Assembly: GCA_035340095.1 (NCBI GenBank)
Contig: DAORGN010000041.1
Location: 1 to 29,411, forward strand
DNA from: JAEUKA01 sp035340095
Lineage (GTDB): Bacteria > Myxococcota_A > Polyangia > Palsa-1104 > JAEUJZ01
Reading direction: 5' to 3'
DNA length: 29,411 nt
Each line of letters opens with the position of its first letter. Position 1 is the first letter of the stretch. The notes beneath the pieces are model-generated. The model saw only the letters and a program-made list of their open reading frames with translations. It was not told where the DNA came from and did not search any database. The position numbers and the translations under genes are program-made. Positions 21,733 to 29,411 of this stretch are shown in pieces.

Positions 21733-21761
21733 AGCGTAGCCAAAACCACCGTGTTTGTTAA
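21733..21761 (-). promoter_or_regulatory. sigma70-type promoter for trxB
   Basis: On the minus strand TTAACA (21756-21761), a 17-nt spacer and TACGCT (21733-21738) form a good -35/-10 pair. Transcription would start about 30 nt before the trxB ATG. Confidence 0.5.
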
Positions 21762-21765
21762 GCGC

Positions 21766-21793
21766 GTCGCCGCCCAGCAAGCAGCCCGGCGAC
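21766..21793 (-). terminator. GC-rich hairpin between the amylase gene and trxB
   Basis: GTCGCCG (21766-21772) and CGGCGAC (21787-21793) are perfect 7-bp reverse complements around a 14-nt loop, 18 nt past the amylase stop and directly next to the trxB -35. No T-run follows, so it may be a weak terminator or a regulatory site. Confidence 0.4.
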
Positions 21794-21810
21794 TGACGAC
21801 GACAAGAAGA

Positions 21811-24135
21811 TCAAAAACACGGCGAGTCTTCGCGAATGAAGACCTGGCTTTTCAGCGACCGCAGGGTGATTCCGGCTGCGGATTTTTCGTCGACAGACAA
21901 GCGCTCGCCACTGAACACATCGCGATAGCGACCGGGCGGAATGCCGCGCACTTGCAGCTGCCGTTCCCCGCTGGCGCGCGCAATCACGACGATGGCAGGG
22001 CCGCTCTGTCCTTCGCCGGGCGGACTGTGCAGCGCGACCGAAAATTCGTTGTCAGCGACGAGTAGTGAGCGATCCCCTTTGCGCAGCGCCCCGTGACAGC
22101 GACGCAGAGTCCCAAGCCGCTGCACATGTTCCAGCACCCGCTGCTGCATCGAAAAAAGCCCGCCGCCGAGCACATCCGGCAGCACCCGTCGCGAATCTGG
22201 ATCTCCGGCCCCGGCCAAGCCGACTTCATCGCCGTAATACAGCACCGGAATCCCCGGCAAGGTCAGAAGCAGCGTCATCGCCAGCATGTGGCGCAGATAA
22301 GGCTCCGCGTCCGTCGGCTGGGCTGGTGGCGACTTCCACGGATCACTGCCGGCATTGCCCGCCGCTTCCGACACAAAACGCGCCGTATCGTGGTTGTTCA
22401 GGATGTGCCCCATCACCGCGCCCGATCCGCCGTAGACCTCTTTCGACAGAGCGATCTGTTTTTCCAGCGTCACAAGCGACACCCGATCTTTGGCCAGCGC
22501 GTCGACCATGACCCAAAACAGCGGAAAATCGAATGCACTGTGCAGGCCGTCGAATCGATCGCCTAAAAAGCTGCGGATTTCCAGCCGCCCGCCGTCGCCA
22601 GGTCCAGTGTAATCCTCGCCGATGATGAGCACGTCCTGACCGCGACGGGTCGCTTGATCCGCGACGCTGCGCACCACCTGGCGAGTAAAACCGCGCGGCA
22701 TCATCGGCACCGCATCAATCCGCATTCCGTCGAGATCAAAGCGCGAAAGCCACCACAACAGGTCGGCAGACTGCTGGGCTGCCGCGTCGGGATTGCGCAG
22801 GTTTACATCGGGTAGATAGGTATCAAACCAGCAGTCCTCGATCCGTTCGCCCCAGCCACAACCCGGACTGCCACAGACGCAGGCACGCGGACCGTCGGAA
22901 AACCAGGATTTCTTGGCCGGATCAGGCTGACTTGCGGGGGACAGTCTGCCGTGCTCTTGGTAGTACGGATGGCCGACGTACAAGTGGTTTGGCACTGCAT
23001 CAAAAATCACGCGCAGACCGTGGTGATGCGCCGACAGGACAAGCTGTTCCAGATCCGCCGCCGTTCCGAGCTTGGGCTCGACGGATCGCGGCTGGGCCGG
23101 CCAGTATCCGTGATACGCCTCGTACAGATTCCCATCGCGGCCACGCTGGGTTCCGGGCGCATTTTCATAAAGCGGAGACAGCCACAGCGTGGTGATTCCC
23201 AAGCGATCAAAATAGCCTTGCTCGACGGCGGTTCGGACGCCTTGCAGGGTTCCTCCGGCGCGCATTCCCGGTGTCGCAGGCGGCGCCAGGGGCCCCAAGC
23301 TGCCGCGAAAACGATCCAAAAACACATGGTAAAGCACCGTATCCGCACGCTCACCGCGGGGGCTTTCCTTTTCGGCGCGACGCTGCGGTGACACCACCGC
23401 TTGCACCGTCTTGTGCAGCGCAGCAGCGTGGATCGGATCGCTCACCGACAGGTCGATTTGGTACTTCCCGCTCGGCAAGTCAGCGATTGTGATCTGGACT
23501 TCATGATCCGACAGCGTGAAAAGCTGCGCCGTCGGAGAATCGAGCGTGTTTCCACTCTGCTTGACGGTGACCAGCGGTTTCCCAAGCTGGGCCGGTTCGA
23601 TTCCGTCTGTCAGCGCAAACCGCACGACAATTTTCCCGTCGCGCGCCGTCAAACTGCTCGCATCGTCGACGGTAAGCTGGGACACCGCCAAGCTGGGCAA
23701 GCGACAGTCGGGCAGATCAAACACCGACCACTCTGCTTCATAGGGCGCCGAATCGATCCACAAAGGATGCGGGGCAAACTCACTGTGCGGATTCATTTCA
23801 TCGGGAAGCAGTTCATCACCGACGACAAAACCATACCGATAGCGGCCCGGTGGAAGCGGCAAAGACAGGGTAAAATAGCGCGTTCCTTGAAGCGAGGTCT
23901 GCTCGTCGAAGCGCCGATAGCCAGGCCGGGCAAAGCCGTCCCAGCTGCCGATGAGCTCGGGATGTTCGACTTGCTCACGCGAAAGGGAAATGTCTTTGCG
24001 GGCAAGCTGCACGTCGGGGCGAAAGCGAACCGGAAGCAGACAGCGTGCATCATAGCGCGGCCCCGGCTCGACGGAAGAACAGCCGCAAAGGAATCCGCAA
24101 ACAGCCCAAAGTTGCCAAAAGCGAGGGCGCGCCAT
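21811..24135 (-). CDS. alpha-amylase-family (GH13) lipoprotein
   Basis: This 774-residue secreted enzyme acts on alpha-glucans. I chose the ATG at 24135, which opens a lipoprotein signal (FWQLWAVCGFLCGC, lipid Cys19); upstream in-frame ATGs would mask it. An N-terminal module with RYFTLSLPLPPGRYRYGFVV and DEMNPH (about 86-117) resembles a CBM48-type domain. A second beta domain follows, and the (beta/alpha)8 barrel starts at VLYHVFLDRFRGS (267-279). GH13 regions: I DAVPNH (379-384), II GMRIDAVPM (470-478, nucleophile Asp474), III IIGEDYTG (acid/base Glu507) and IV NNHDTARF (Asp583). An insert with four Cys (CVCGSPGCGWGERIEDC, 419-435) precedes region II. The C-terminal beta domain is conventional. 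Neopullulanase or cyclomaltodextrinase-like activity is likely. No Shine-Dalgarno is seen; a TACATT box ends 9 nt upstream. Confidence 0.94.
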   Translation of the reverse strand: MARPRFWQLWAVCGFLCGCSSVEPGPRYDARCLLPVRFRPDVQLARKDISLSREQVEHPELIGSWDGFARPGYRRFDEQTSLQGTRYFTLSLPLPPGRYRYGFVVGDELLPDEMNPHSEFAPHPLWIDSAPYEAEWSVFDLPDCRLPSLAVSQLTVDDASSLTARDGKIVVRFALTDGIEPAQLGKPLVTVKQSGNTLDSPTAQLFTLSDHEVQITIADLPSGKYQIDLSVSDPIHAAALHKTVQAVVSPQRRAEKESPRGERADTVLYHVFLDRFRGSLGPLAPPATPGMRAGGTLQGVRTAVEQGYFDRLGITTLWLSPLYENAPGTQRGRDGNLYEAYHGYWPAQPRSVEPKLGTAADLEQLVLSAHHHGLRVIFDAVPNHLYVGHPYYQEHGRLSPASQPDPAKKSWFSDGPRACVCGSPGCGWGERIEDCWFDTYLPDVNLRNPDAAAQQSADLLWWLSRFDLDGMRIDAVPMMPRGFTRQVVRSVADQATRRGQDVLIIGEDYTGPGDGGRLEIRSFLGDRFDGLHSAFDFPLFWVMVDALAKDRVSLVTLEKQIALSKEVYGGSGAVMGHILNNHDTARFVSEAAGNAGSDPWKSPPAQPTDAEPYLRHMLAMTLLLTLPGIPVLYYGDEVGLAGAGDPDSRRVLPDVLGGGLFSMQQRVLEHVQRLGTLRRCHGALRKGDRSLLVADNEFSVALHSPPGEGQSGPAIVVIARASGERQLQVRGIPPGRYRDVFSGERLSVDEKSAAGITLRSLKSQVFIREDSPCF

Positions 24136-24144
24136 GCGCGACGG

Positions 24145-24150
24145 AATGTA
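24145..24150 (-). promoter_or_regulatory. putative -10 box for the amylase gene
   Basis: On the minus strand TACATT, within TTTGGCTACATT, ends 9 nt before the ATG at 24135. There is no Shine-Dalgarno, so the transcript may be leaderless or nearly so. The same TTTTGGCTAC context precedes the trxB -10. Confidence 0.38.
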
Positions 24151-24193
24151 GCCAAATTGCAAAGGGTTTGGGAAAAGTTCCGCTCGATGGCTT

Positions 24194-24223
24194 GGGTCCA
24201 CCTTCTGTCCGCGAGGCGGACCC
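24194..24223. repeat. nested inverted repeats between divergent genes
   Basis: GTCCGC (24207-24212) and GCGGAC (24216-24221) pair perfectly around a 3-nt loop. An outer GGGTCC (24194-24199) pairs perfectly with GGACCC (24218-24223), overlapping the inner arm, so only one hairpin can form at a time. The site is in the 143-nt spacer between the divergent amylase and scoA genes and could be an operator or leader switch. It may also be chance in GC-rich DNA. Confidence 0.4.
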
Positions 24224-24278
24224 ACTGCGGGCGTCGCGACTGTTGCAGAGTCCGGGTCGTTTCGGGCAAGCTGCGGCT

Positions 24279-25004
24279 ATGGACAAGAGAGTCAAAGATG
24301 CCGACGCGGCGCTCTACGACGTGAGCGATGGCGCCACGATCATGAGCGGGGGTTTTGGCCTGTGTGGCAACCCGGAAAACCTGATTGAAGCGCTGCTGCG
24401 ACGCGGAACCCGCGGCCTCACGCTGATTTCCAACAACTGTGGCACCGACGGAAAAGGCCTGGGCAAGCTGCTGCAAAACGGGCAGGTACGCAAAATGATT
24501 GCGTCCTACGTCGGGGAAAACAAGACGTTTGAGCGGATGTTTCTGGAAGGCAAGCTCGAAGTCGAGCTGTGTCCACAAGGCACGCTGGCCGAACGGATGC
24601 GCGCCGCTGGAGCCGGGATTCCTGCCTTCTTCACACCGACGGGATTTGGCACCGTCCGCGCCGAAGGCAAAGAAGTCCGCGTCTTCCCGGACCGCCTGGG
24701 ACGACAGCGCAGCTACATCCTGGAAACCGCGCTGTCGGCAGACTATGCGTTTGTCAAAGCCTGGAAAGGGGACCGCTTCGGCAACCTCGTCTATCGCAAG
24801 ACGGCGCGCAATTTCAATCCGGTGATGGCCACCGCAGCGCGCATCACGATTGCGGAAGTCGAACAGATCGTCGAGCCTGGCGAGATTCCGCCCGATCAAG
24901 TCCACACCCCCGGAATCTTTGTGAAGCGCATTTTCCAAGGCGCAAACTACGTAAAGCCAATCGAGCAGCGAACTGTGCGGCCCCGTCCGTCGTCCGCGGT
25001 GTAA
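24279..25004 (+). CDS. scoA: 3-oxoacid CoA-transferase subunit A
   Basis: ScoA is the alpha subunit of a succinyl-CoA:3-ketoacid CoA-transferase, moving CoA between succinyl-CoA and acetoacetate (ketone body or polyhydroxybutyrate use). It has 241 residues from the ATG at 24279; homologues start here, and the upstream in-frame extension is in the intergenic spacer. Motifs include GGFGLCGNPENLIEALL (24-40), LTLISNNCGTDGKGLGKLL (47-65) and ELCPQGTLAERMRAAGAGIP (96-115), followed by AFFTPTGFGT; all are conserved in this subunit family. The scoB gene follows after 11 nt with its own AAGGAG. The ribosome binding site of scoA itself is poor. Confidence 0.95.
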   Translation: MDKRVKDADAALYDVSDGATIMSGGFGLCGNPENLIEALLRRGTRGLTLISNNCGTDGKGLGKLLQNGQVRKMIASYVGENKTFERMFLEGKLEVELCPQGTLAERMRAAGAGIPAFFTPTGFGTVRAEGKEVRVFPDRLGRQRSYILETALSADYAFVKAWKGDRFGNLVYRKTARNFNPVMATAARITIAEVEQIVEPGEIPPDQVHTPGIFVKRIFQGANYVKPIEQRTVRPRPSSAV

Positions 25005-25015
25005 GGAGTTTGGTG

Positions 25016-25699
25016 ATGGCGATTACTCGTGAACAGATGGCCCAGCGCGTCGCCAGCGAGCTGCGCGATGGCATGTATGTAAACCTTGGGATTGGCCTGC
25101 CGACGCTGGTTGCCAACTACGTACCGCCTGGAATGGATGTGATTCTGCAATCGGAAAACGGAATGCTCGGAACAGGTCCGTTTCCGTTTGAAGGAGAAGA
25201 AGATCCAGACCTTATCAACGCGGGAAAACAGACCGTAACAGAGCTGCCCGGTGCATCGTATTTTTCGTCGGCAGAGTCGTTCGGAATGATCCGCGGCGCG
25301 CACATCGACATCTGCATTTTGGGTGCGCTGCAAGTGTCGCAGACCGGTGATCTGGCCAACTGGACGATTCCCGGCAAGATGGTAAAGGGAATGGGCGGTG
25401 CGATGGATCTCGTCGCCGGGGCCCGTCGCGTCATCATCTTGATGGAACATGTCGCCAAGGTCAAAGGCGCAGCGGAAGGAAGCTTTGATTTCAAAGTCGT
25501 AAAGGAATGCAAGCTGCCGCTGACGGCCCCGCGCTGCGTCGCGCGGATTGTGACGGATCTGGCGGTGATGGATGTCCGCGAAGATGGTCTTCACCTGGTT
25601 GAAGTGGCGCCGGGCACGACGGTGGAAGAAGTCCAGCGCTATACCGAACCGCAGCTGATTCTGCCGCCGGGTGGAGTCGTTCCCGTGATGGCGGTGTAG
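25016..25699 (+). CDS. scoB: 3-oxoacid CoA-transferase subunit B
   Basis: This is the 227-residue beta subunit, which carries the catalytic glutamate that forms the enzyme-CoA thioester. The SENG motif (46-49) places the nucleophile at Glu47, with NLGIGLPT (23-30) and GPFPFEGEEDPDLINAGKQT (54-73) as family landmarks. The later stretch KMVKGMGGAMDLVAGARRVI binds CoA in known structures. I chose the ATG at 25016 over the GTG at 25013 because AAGGAG (25003-25008) sits 7 nt before the ATG. It is co-transcribed with scoA and probably with the genes downstream, since the sugar-kinase gene begins 19 nt after its stop. Confidence 0.96.
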   Translation: MAITREQMAQRVASELRDGMYVNLGIGLPTLVANYVPPGMDVILQSENGMLGTGPFPFEGEEDPDLINAGKQTVTELPGASYFSSAESFGMIRGAHIDICILGALQVSQTGDLANWTIPGKMVKGMGGAMDLVAGARRVIILMEHVAKVKGAAEGSFDFKVVKECKLPLTAPRCVARIVTDLAVMDVREDGLHLVEVAPGTTVEEVQRYTEPQLILPPGGVVPVMAV

Positions 25700-25718
25700 C
25701 AAAGGAATCCCAATTCCC

Positions 25719-26783
25719 ATGGCACTCCTTTCGCATGCAGGACGACCGGGCGCGCCTCCTCTTGCCGTCGATGCGGTGGTGTTTGGGGAGGCCCTGGTTG
25801 ATTTTTTTCCCGAAAATCCAGGCACAAAACTAGAAGATGTCGAGCGCTTTGTCCGTCACCTCGGCGGCGCTCCTTGCAACCTGGCGATTGGACTTCGGCG
25901 ACAAGGAATCCCCACCGCACTGGTCACGCAGGTCGGGTCCGATGCGTTTGGCCGCTTCATCAAGCAGAAACTGGACAGTGAAGGTGTTGCCGTAGATGGC
26001 ATCGCTTCGCACAAGAGCGCACGCACCGGAGTCACTTTTGTTTCCGTCGCTGCGACCGGTGAAAGATCGTTTCTGTTTTACCGCCATCCATCCGCGGACA
26101 TGCTGGTCACAACTGCCGAAGTGACACCGCCTTTGATCTTGCGCGGACGGCTATTTCACTTCGGATCATCGTCTTTGTCGCGGGAACCAGCGCGCGCCGC
26201 AACCCTGCATGCACTGGAGCTTGTCAACAAGCAGCGCAAACAGCGCATCGTGAGCTGTGATCTGAACCTGCGCCCACATCTTTGGCCGGACATAAAGGAA
26301 GCGCCACCGCTATTGCGCAGAGTCCTTTCCGGCTGCGATGTCGTCAAGCTCACCGACGATGAACTTCCGATTCTGTGTGGAACAGAGAGCATCGAAGCGG
26401 GTGCGCAGTATGTTCGCGGTCTGGGCGCGACGATGGTGGTGGTTACGCTTGGTGATCGCGGCGCGTACTTCGATTCACCACAAGGAACTGCGTACATTGC
26501 TGCGGAATCGGTTCCGGTTGTCGATCAAACAGGGGCCGGCGATGCCTTTACCGCGGGTCTTTTGGCGACGCTGCTCGTCTATTTGAACGGATCAGGACCA
26601 GATGATCTGCGCGAGCGGCTCAAAGCGCTTCCTTTCGATGTCTTAAAGCGCGGCTGTCTGCACGGAACCCACCTGGCGGCGCGCGTCTGTACGGCGCTCG
26701 GAGCGACAACTGCCCTGCCCCATCTGCCGCCGCCGCCGCCGCCACTTGTCAAAGTCTCGGCTTCTAGTAAGAAGGATTTCTAA
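25719..26783 (+). CDS. PfkB-family sugar kinase (fructokinase-like)
   Basis: This 354-residue ribokinase-fold enzyme phosphorylates a sugar or nucleoside with ATP. VFGEALVDFFP (21-31) is the usual first strand; HLGGAPCNLAIGLRRQG (47-63) is the family's N-terminal substrate-binding motif. VVDQTGAGDAFTAGLLA (267-283) is the C-terminal signature with catalytic Asp275, and the DLNLRP (181-186) and LTDDE elements sit where fructokinases have 'D.N.R...W' and 'k.n..E'. Residues 1-15 precede the fold and are Ala/Pro-rich; the last 25 residues form a proline-rich, disordered tail (LPHLPPPPPPLVKV). The TAA shares a base with the next ATG (TAATG). A weak AAAGGA lies about 13 nt before the start. The substrate is not determined by sequence alone. 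Confidence 0.92.
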   Translation: MALLSHAGRPGAPPLAVDAVVFGEALVDFFPENPGTKLEDVERFVRHLGGAPCNLAIGLRRQGIPTALVTQVGSDAFGRFIKQKLDSEGVAVDGIASHKSARTGVTFVSVAATGERSFLFYRHPSADMLVTTAEVTPPLILRGRLFHFGSSSLSREPARAATLHALELVNKQRKQRIVSCDLNLRPHLWPDIKEAPPLLRRVLSGCDVVKLTDDELPILCGTESIEAGAQYVRGLGATMVVVTLGDRGAYFDSPQGTAYIAAESVPVVDQTGAGDAFTAGLLATLLVYLNGSGPDDLRERLKALPFDVLKRGCLHGTHLAARVCTALGATTALPHLPPPPPPLVKVSASSKKDF

Positions 26784-27352
26784 TGCCTCCTATCAAGATC
26801 ATCGGTCTGGGCGGTTCGCTAAAACCCGAATCAGCGAGTGTCAAAGCACTCCGCATCGCTCTGTCCGGGGCAGTGGAAACCGGTGCGCACATCGAGCTTT
26901 TGGAGCTGCACGAAATCGCGCTGCCGATGTTTGTTCCGGACATGGAACCGCCACCGCAGGTCCGCCGGTTTGTCGACGCTGTTTCAGGCTCTGCTGGCAT
27001 GATTTGGTCCAGTCCCGTCTATCACGGCAGCATGAGCGGTGCGTTCAAAAACGCACTCGATTGGCTGGAGCTTCTGTCCAAACATGATCCGCCCTATCTG
27101 ACCGACAAAGTGGTGGGACTTATCGCAACGGCAGGAGGCGTACAAGGACTGCAAGCGATAAACGCGATGGAGTTTGCCGTCAGATCGCTGCGCGGCTATA
27201 CACATCCGCTGACTGCGCCGATTGATCGGGCCTGGCAGTTGTTTGACAAGAGCGGAAACTTTTCCGATGAAGCGACGATTGCGCGGCTGCGTACCTTGGG
27301 ACAAGGCGTCGCCAGCGCAGCCCGCAGGCTCGGTTTGCCGCACCACTGCTAA
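26783..27352 (+). CDS. NADPH-dependent FMN reductase-like flavoprotein
   Basis: This 189-residue flavodoxin-fold protein reduces FMN, quinones or azo-type substrates with NAD(P)H. The FMN phosphate loop is LGGSLKPESASVKAL (9-23) and the FMN ring site is SSPVYHGSMSGAFKNALDWL (76-95), both standard for the NADPH-dependent FMN reductase family. LIATAGGVQGLQAINAME continues the fold after the third strand. Its start overlaps the preceding kinase stop by one base, so translation is probably coupled. Next is an alpha/beta hydrolase gene 15 nt downstream. Confidence 0.93.
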   Translation: MPPIKIIGLGGSLKPESASVKALRIALSGAVETGAHIELLELHEIALPMFVPDMEPPPQVRRFVDAVSGSAGMIWSSPVYHGSMSGAFKNALDWLELLSKHDPPYLTDKVVGLIATAGGVQGLQAINAMEFAVRSLRGYTHPLTAPIDRAWQLFDKSGNFSDEATIARLRTLGQGVASAARRLGLPHHC

Positions 27353-27367
27353 CTCCGCGGAGTCCCC

Positions 27368-28243
27368 ATGGTCACGGTCCTGCAAGAGCCGATGCGTCTT
27401 TATGACTTCGCCTGGCCAGAGCGCTTTTCATCCCGCGCGAGTCGACATGGCGTACTCTGTTATTTTGACAGCGGCAAAGCGGACGATGGCCCACCGCTGG
27501 TCATGCTGCATGCGCTGGGAATCAACTTCACCCAGTGGCGTCACGTCGCCCAGATCCTGGCCCCGCAGCAGCGGCTGATAGGAATCGACATGCCGGGCTG
27601 TGGACATTCGGCCAAGCCACGTCACCGCTGGCAACTGTCCGACATGACAGAAGCGGTCATCGGGCTTTTGGATGAACTGGGAATCGAGCGCGCCATGATC
27701 GCCGGACATTCGTTTGGCGGACGGATCGCACTGGAGCTGGCGCTGCGTCATCCGGAGCGGGTAGCCGGGCTTTTGCTGCTCAATGCGGCGGGCTTCATTC
27801 GCTATCCCAAGCTGCTATCCCACGTCGGTGAGCGACTGCTAAAACCCAAGCTTGTTGCACCGATTATGGTGGCGCTGTCCAAGCCGATTCTGGGCACCAT
27901 TGTCGCGCATCCAACAAGTCCGTCCGGAGAGTTTGCCGCTTCCGTCACCGAAAGATTCCGTCCAGAGTTTGCGTGGGATTTTGCGTATCACGCTTGTCCG
28001 CTTTTGCCAGCGCTGCTGTCCGATGTGATCGATGAACTGCAACATCTGCATCTTCCGATCGAGGTGCTGTGGGGCCGCAGAGACCGCTTGCTCCGCTATC
28101 GCAGCGTCGAAAAACACCTGTACAGAATCCCGACTGCGCGGATCGATGTGATTGATGACTGCGGGCATATGCCAAACTTTGAACATCCCGACCTCGTCGC
28201 CAAGGCCGCCGAAAGGCTGCGTTCCCGTGTGAGGAAAGGATGA
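27368..28243 (+). CDS. alpha/beta-fold hydrolase
   Basis: This 291-residue protein is probably a cytoplasmic esterase or lyase/hydrolase. The alpha/beta-hydrolase triad is readable: nucleophile elbow GHSFGG (113-118, Ser115), Asp239 after VLWGRRD, and His267 in DDCGHMPNFEHP. The oxyanion region is LHALGINFTQW (48-58), where most relatives have HG; here it is HA-L-G, a small deviation. A cap of about 60 residues (RYPKLLSHVGERLLKPKLVA to about 215) separates core strands 6 and 7. GGAG lies 5 nt before the ATG. Its TGA overlaps the acyltransferase start (ATGA), so the two are coupled, which fits lipid-ester metabolism. The substrate is not recognised. Confidence 0.93.
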   Translation: MVTVLQEPMRLYDFAWPERFSSRASRHGVLCYFDSGKADDGPPLVMLHALGINFTQWRHVAQILAPQQRLIGIDMPGCGHSAKPRHRWQLSDMTEAVIGLLDELGIERAMIAGHSFGGRIALELALRHPERVAGLLLLNAAGFIRYPKLLSHVGERLLKPKLVAPIMVALSKPILGTIVAHPTSPSGEFAASVTERFRPEFAWDFAYHACPLLPALLSDVIDELQHLHLPIEVLWGRRDRLLRYRSVEKHLYRIPTARIDVIDDCGHMPNFEHPDLVAKAAERLRSRVRKG

Positions 28244-29085
28244 CCGAAGGACGTAAGGTGCGCTACGGCGACGAGCTCATCTACGACGCCGAGTTTACGC
28301 GCAAGTTCATTGCCTGGATCGAGCCGATCGCACGGGCCTACTTTCGCGCCGAGGTACGTGGTGCAGAGCTTTTGCCGCGCAAACAGACGCTGCTGGTCAG
28401 TCACCATGATGGCGGAATGATGCCGATTGACTCTCTGTTTGTCGGCAAAGCCTGGCATGAGCGGTTTTCCTTTCACCGTCCGCTGCATGTGCTGGTCCAT
28501 GACATGGTGCTGCGTTTTGCCCGTCCACTGCGACGGATCGGCGCGGTGCTGGCGGATCGTCACAACCTGGATCGGCTGATTGAAAGTGGTCGATCGGCGC
28601 TGATTTATCCGGGGGCCGCACACGAGACATTTCGACCGTTCTGGGAACGCAAGATCATCACGCTTGGGAATCGCACCGGATTTATCAAACATGCGCTGCA
28701 CAAGCGGATTCTGCTGACTCCGGTGGTCTCTGCAGGTGTCCATGAAACCTTTGTGGTGCTGTCGCGTGGATCGTGGCTGGCAGAGCGACTCCGTTTCCGC
28801 GAGCTGTTTCGCGCCAATGTGTTCCCGGTGGTCGCTGGACTGCCGTTCGGAATTTGGCTCGGTGCGTTTTTTCCGCAGCTCCCCCTTCCCGCCAAAATCA
28901 CGGTGCAGATCATGCCGCCTGTCGACTTGGTACCGTGGGCGGAGCGGCTTCTGGGTCGCGCCTGGAAAGACAGCGACGCCGACGAACAAGATGTAGTCTG
29001 GACTTGCTTTTACGAGCTTCGCGACAGCATGCAGCGCGCGCTCGATCGGCTGTACGCCGAGCGGCGCTTTCCCATCCTGGGCTGA
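28240..29085 (+). CDS. PlsC-like lysophospholipid/glycerol acyltransferase
   Basis: This 281-residue protein is predicted to transfer a fatty acyl group to a glycerol, lysophospholipid or similar acceptor. The core LLVSHHDGGMMPIDSLFVG (51-69) is a variant of the NHxxxxD block (compare NHSGGMLPxD in DAGAT-like proteins), with the His-Asp pair separated by more residues. The second block YPGAAHETFRPFW (123-135) replaces the usual FPEGxR with PGAAHETFR. RILLTPVVSAGVHETF is the 'iiPv...G' strand. It has no signal peptide; a hydrophobic stretch near FPVVAGLPFGIWLGAFF may contact the membrane. The start overlaps the hydrolase stop by 4 nt. It is the last clear gene of the operon beginning at scoA. 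Confidence 0.9.
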   Translation: MTEGRKVRYGDELIYDAEFTRKFIAWIEPIARAYFRAEVRGAELLPRKQTLLVSHHDGGMMPIDSLFVGKAWHERFSFHRPLHVLVHDMVLRFARPLRRIGAVLADRHNLDRLIESGRSALIYPGAAHETFRPFWERKIITLGNRTGFIKHALHKRILLTPVVSAGVHETFVVLSRGSWLAERLRFRELFRANVFPVVAGLPFGIWLGAFFPQLPLPAKITVQIMPPVDLVPWAERLLGRAWKDSDADEQDVVWTCFYELRDSMQRALDRLYAERRFPILG

Positions 29086-29129
29086 GCACGACGTCTTCTC
29101 AGAAGCTCGGCTTGGCGGTATCGTAAGCT

Positions 29130-29390
29130 ATGGCCGAATCAGGCAGCGCGCCTCCAGGGGGGGGGACAAAGCCACTGGCAATGACCAACTTGGTCGTCGT
29201 CAAAGCGACCCCTTCTGCCGATATTTCGACGGACAAAACCATGGCCGCCGGCAGCGAAACTGCCGAGTCCGCCAAAGCCACCCAGCGCGACCAGGTCGGC
29301 GCCCCCGTCCACCTGGCCTGGCGCGAACCCGTCCGCGGCCGCGCCCTGGCCTGGTTCATCCAGGCCTTTGGCGGCGTGCAGTTTGGCTAA
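29130..29390 (+). CDS. unresolved small ORF at the right edge
   Basis: An 86-codon plus-strand ORF begins 44 nt after the acyltransferase stop. Its second half is Ala/Val-rich with GCC-heavy codons, and a G9 run (29156-29164) lies inside the coding sequence. A minus-strand ORF of the same size (29099-29359) covers nearly the same bases and has an equally high third-position GC. Neither has a convincing ribosome binding site or a recognised product, so the true state of 29086-29411 is undecided; a frameshift in the G-run cannot be excluded. Confidence 0.3.
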   Translation: MAESGSAPPGGGTKPLAMTNLVVVKATPSADISTDKTMAAGSETAESAKATQRDQVGAPVHLAWREPVRGRALAWFIQAFGGVQFG

Positions 29391-29411
29391 GGCGCGGGAA
29401 GGCGCGAGGGG

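Noticed and set aside
29089..29105. Palindrome CTTCTCAGAAG after the acyltransferase gene as terminator
   Set aside because: It has a 1-nt centre and no T-run, so it cannot form a normal hairpin terminator.

Overview
The window looks like chromosomal DNA of a high-GC Myxococcota (deltaproteobacterial, Polyangia/Myxococcia-like) bacterium. The support is: a secreted Cys-rich protein with a MYXO-CTERM-like C-terminus and a MopE-type metal-binding motif (6394-7902); an FHA protein with an AgmX/PglI- or TonB-like C-terminal domain resembling myxobacterial gliding/envelope proteins (16673-18904); and many lipoproteins of unknown function. About half of the genes encode exported or envelope proteins. 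No rRNA, tRNA, insertion sequence, phage gene or CRISPR array was seen. A run of exactly 100 Ns (10924-11023) is a scaffold gap inside a gene.

Layout. 1-2330 (minus): a TTG-started DUF4384-like lipoprotein cut by the left edge, a DUF3352-like lipoprotein behind a good sigma70-type promoter, and a DUF882/M15-like murein peptidase. 2562-9801 (plus): a Tyr/Pro-repeat secreted protein, a GNAT acetyltransferase, selB, the MYXO-CTERM protein (preceded by a perfect 10-bp inverted repeat that overlaps its ribosome binding site), a Cys-rich lipoprotein, and a Nudix hydrolase ending in a strong intrinsic terminator. 9819-10607 (minus): a lipoprotein divergent from the next block. 10744-15237 (plus): four tightly packed genes, namely a MORN-repeat exported protein (interrupted by the gap), a GH18-fold lipoprotein that seems to lack the catalytic Glu, an ATP-grasp ligase of the glutathionylspermidine-synthase type, and another lipoprotein. 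The last three are joined by 1-4 nt stop/start overlaps.

15091-24135 (minus): a small unknown protein downstream of a sigma-70-like factor (its 3' end overlaps the preceding plus-strand gene antisense), the FHA/AgmX-like protein, a FadL-type outer-membrane transporter whose start overlaps the stop of thioredoxin reductase (trxB), and a GH13 alpha-amylase-family lipoprotein with all catalytic residues. 24279-29085 (plus): a compact metabolic operon with scoA-scoB (3-oxoacid CoA-transferase), a PfkB sugar kinase, an NADPH-dependent FMN reductase-like flavoprotein, an alpha/beta hydrolase and a PlsC-like acyltransferase. The last 330 bases hold two opposed small ORFs that cannot be resolved.

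No clear defence or mobile system is present. The most promising unexplained unit is the 10744-15237 cassette, where a cytoplasmic C-N ligase is translationally coupled to two lipoproteins. Other points of note are the likely RBS-masking hairpin at 6350-6387, a group of genes that lack Shine-Dalgarno sequences and carry a -10-like box 7-9 nt before the ATG, and the antiparallel overlap at 15091-15237.
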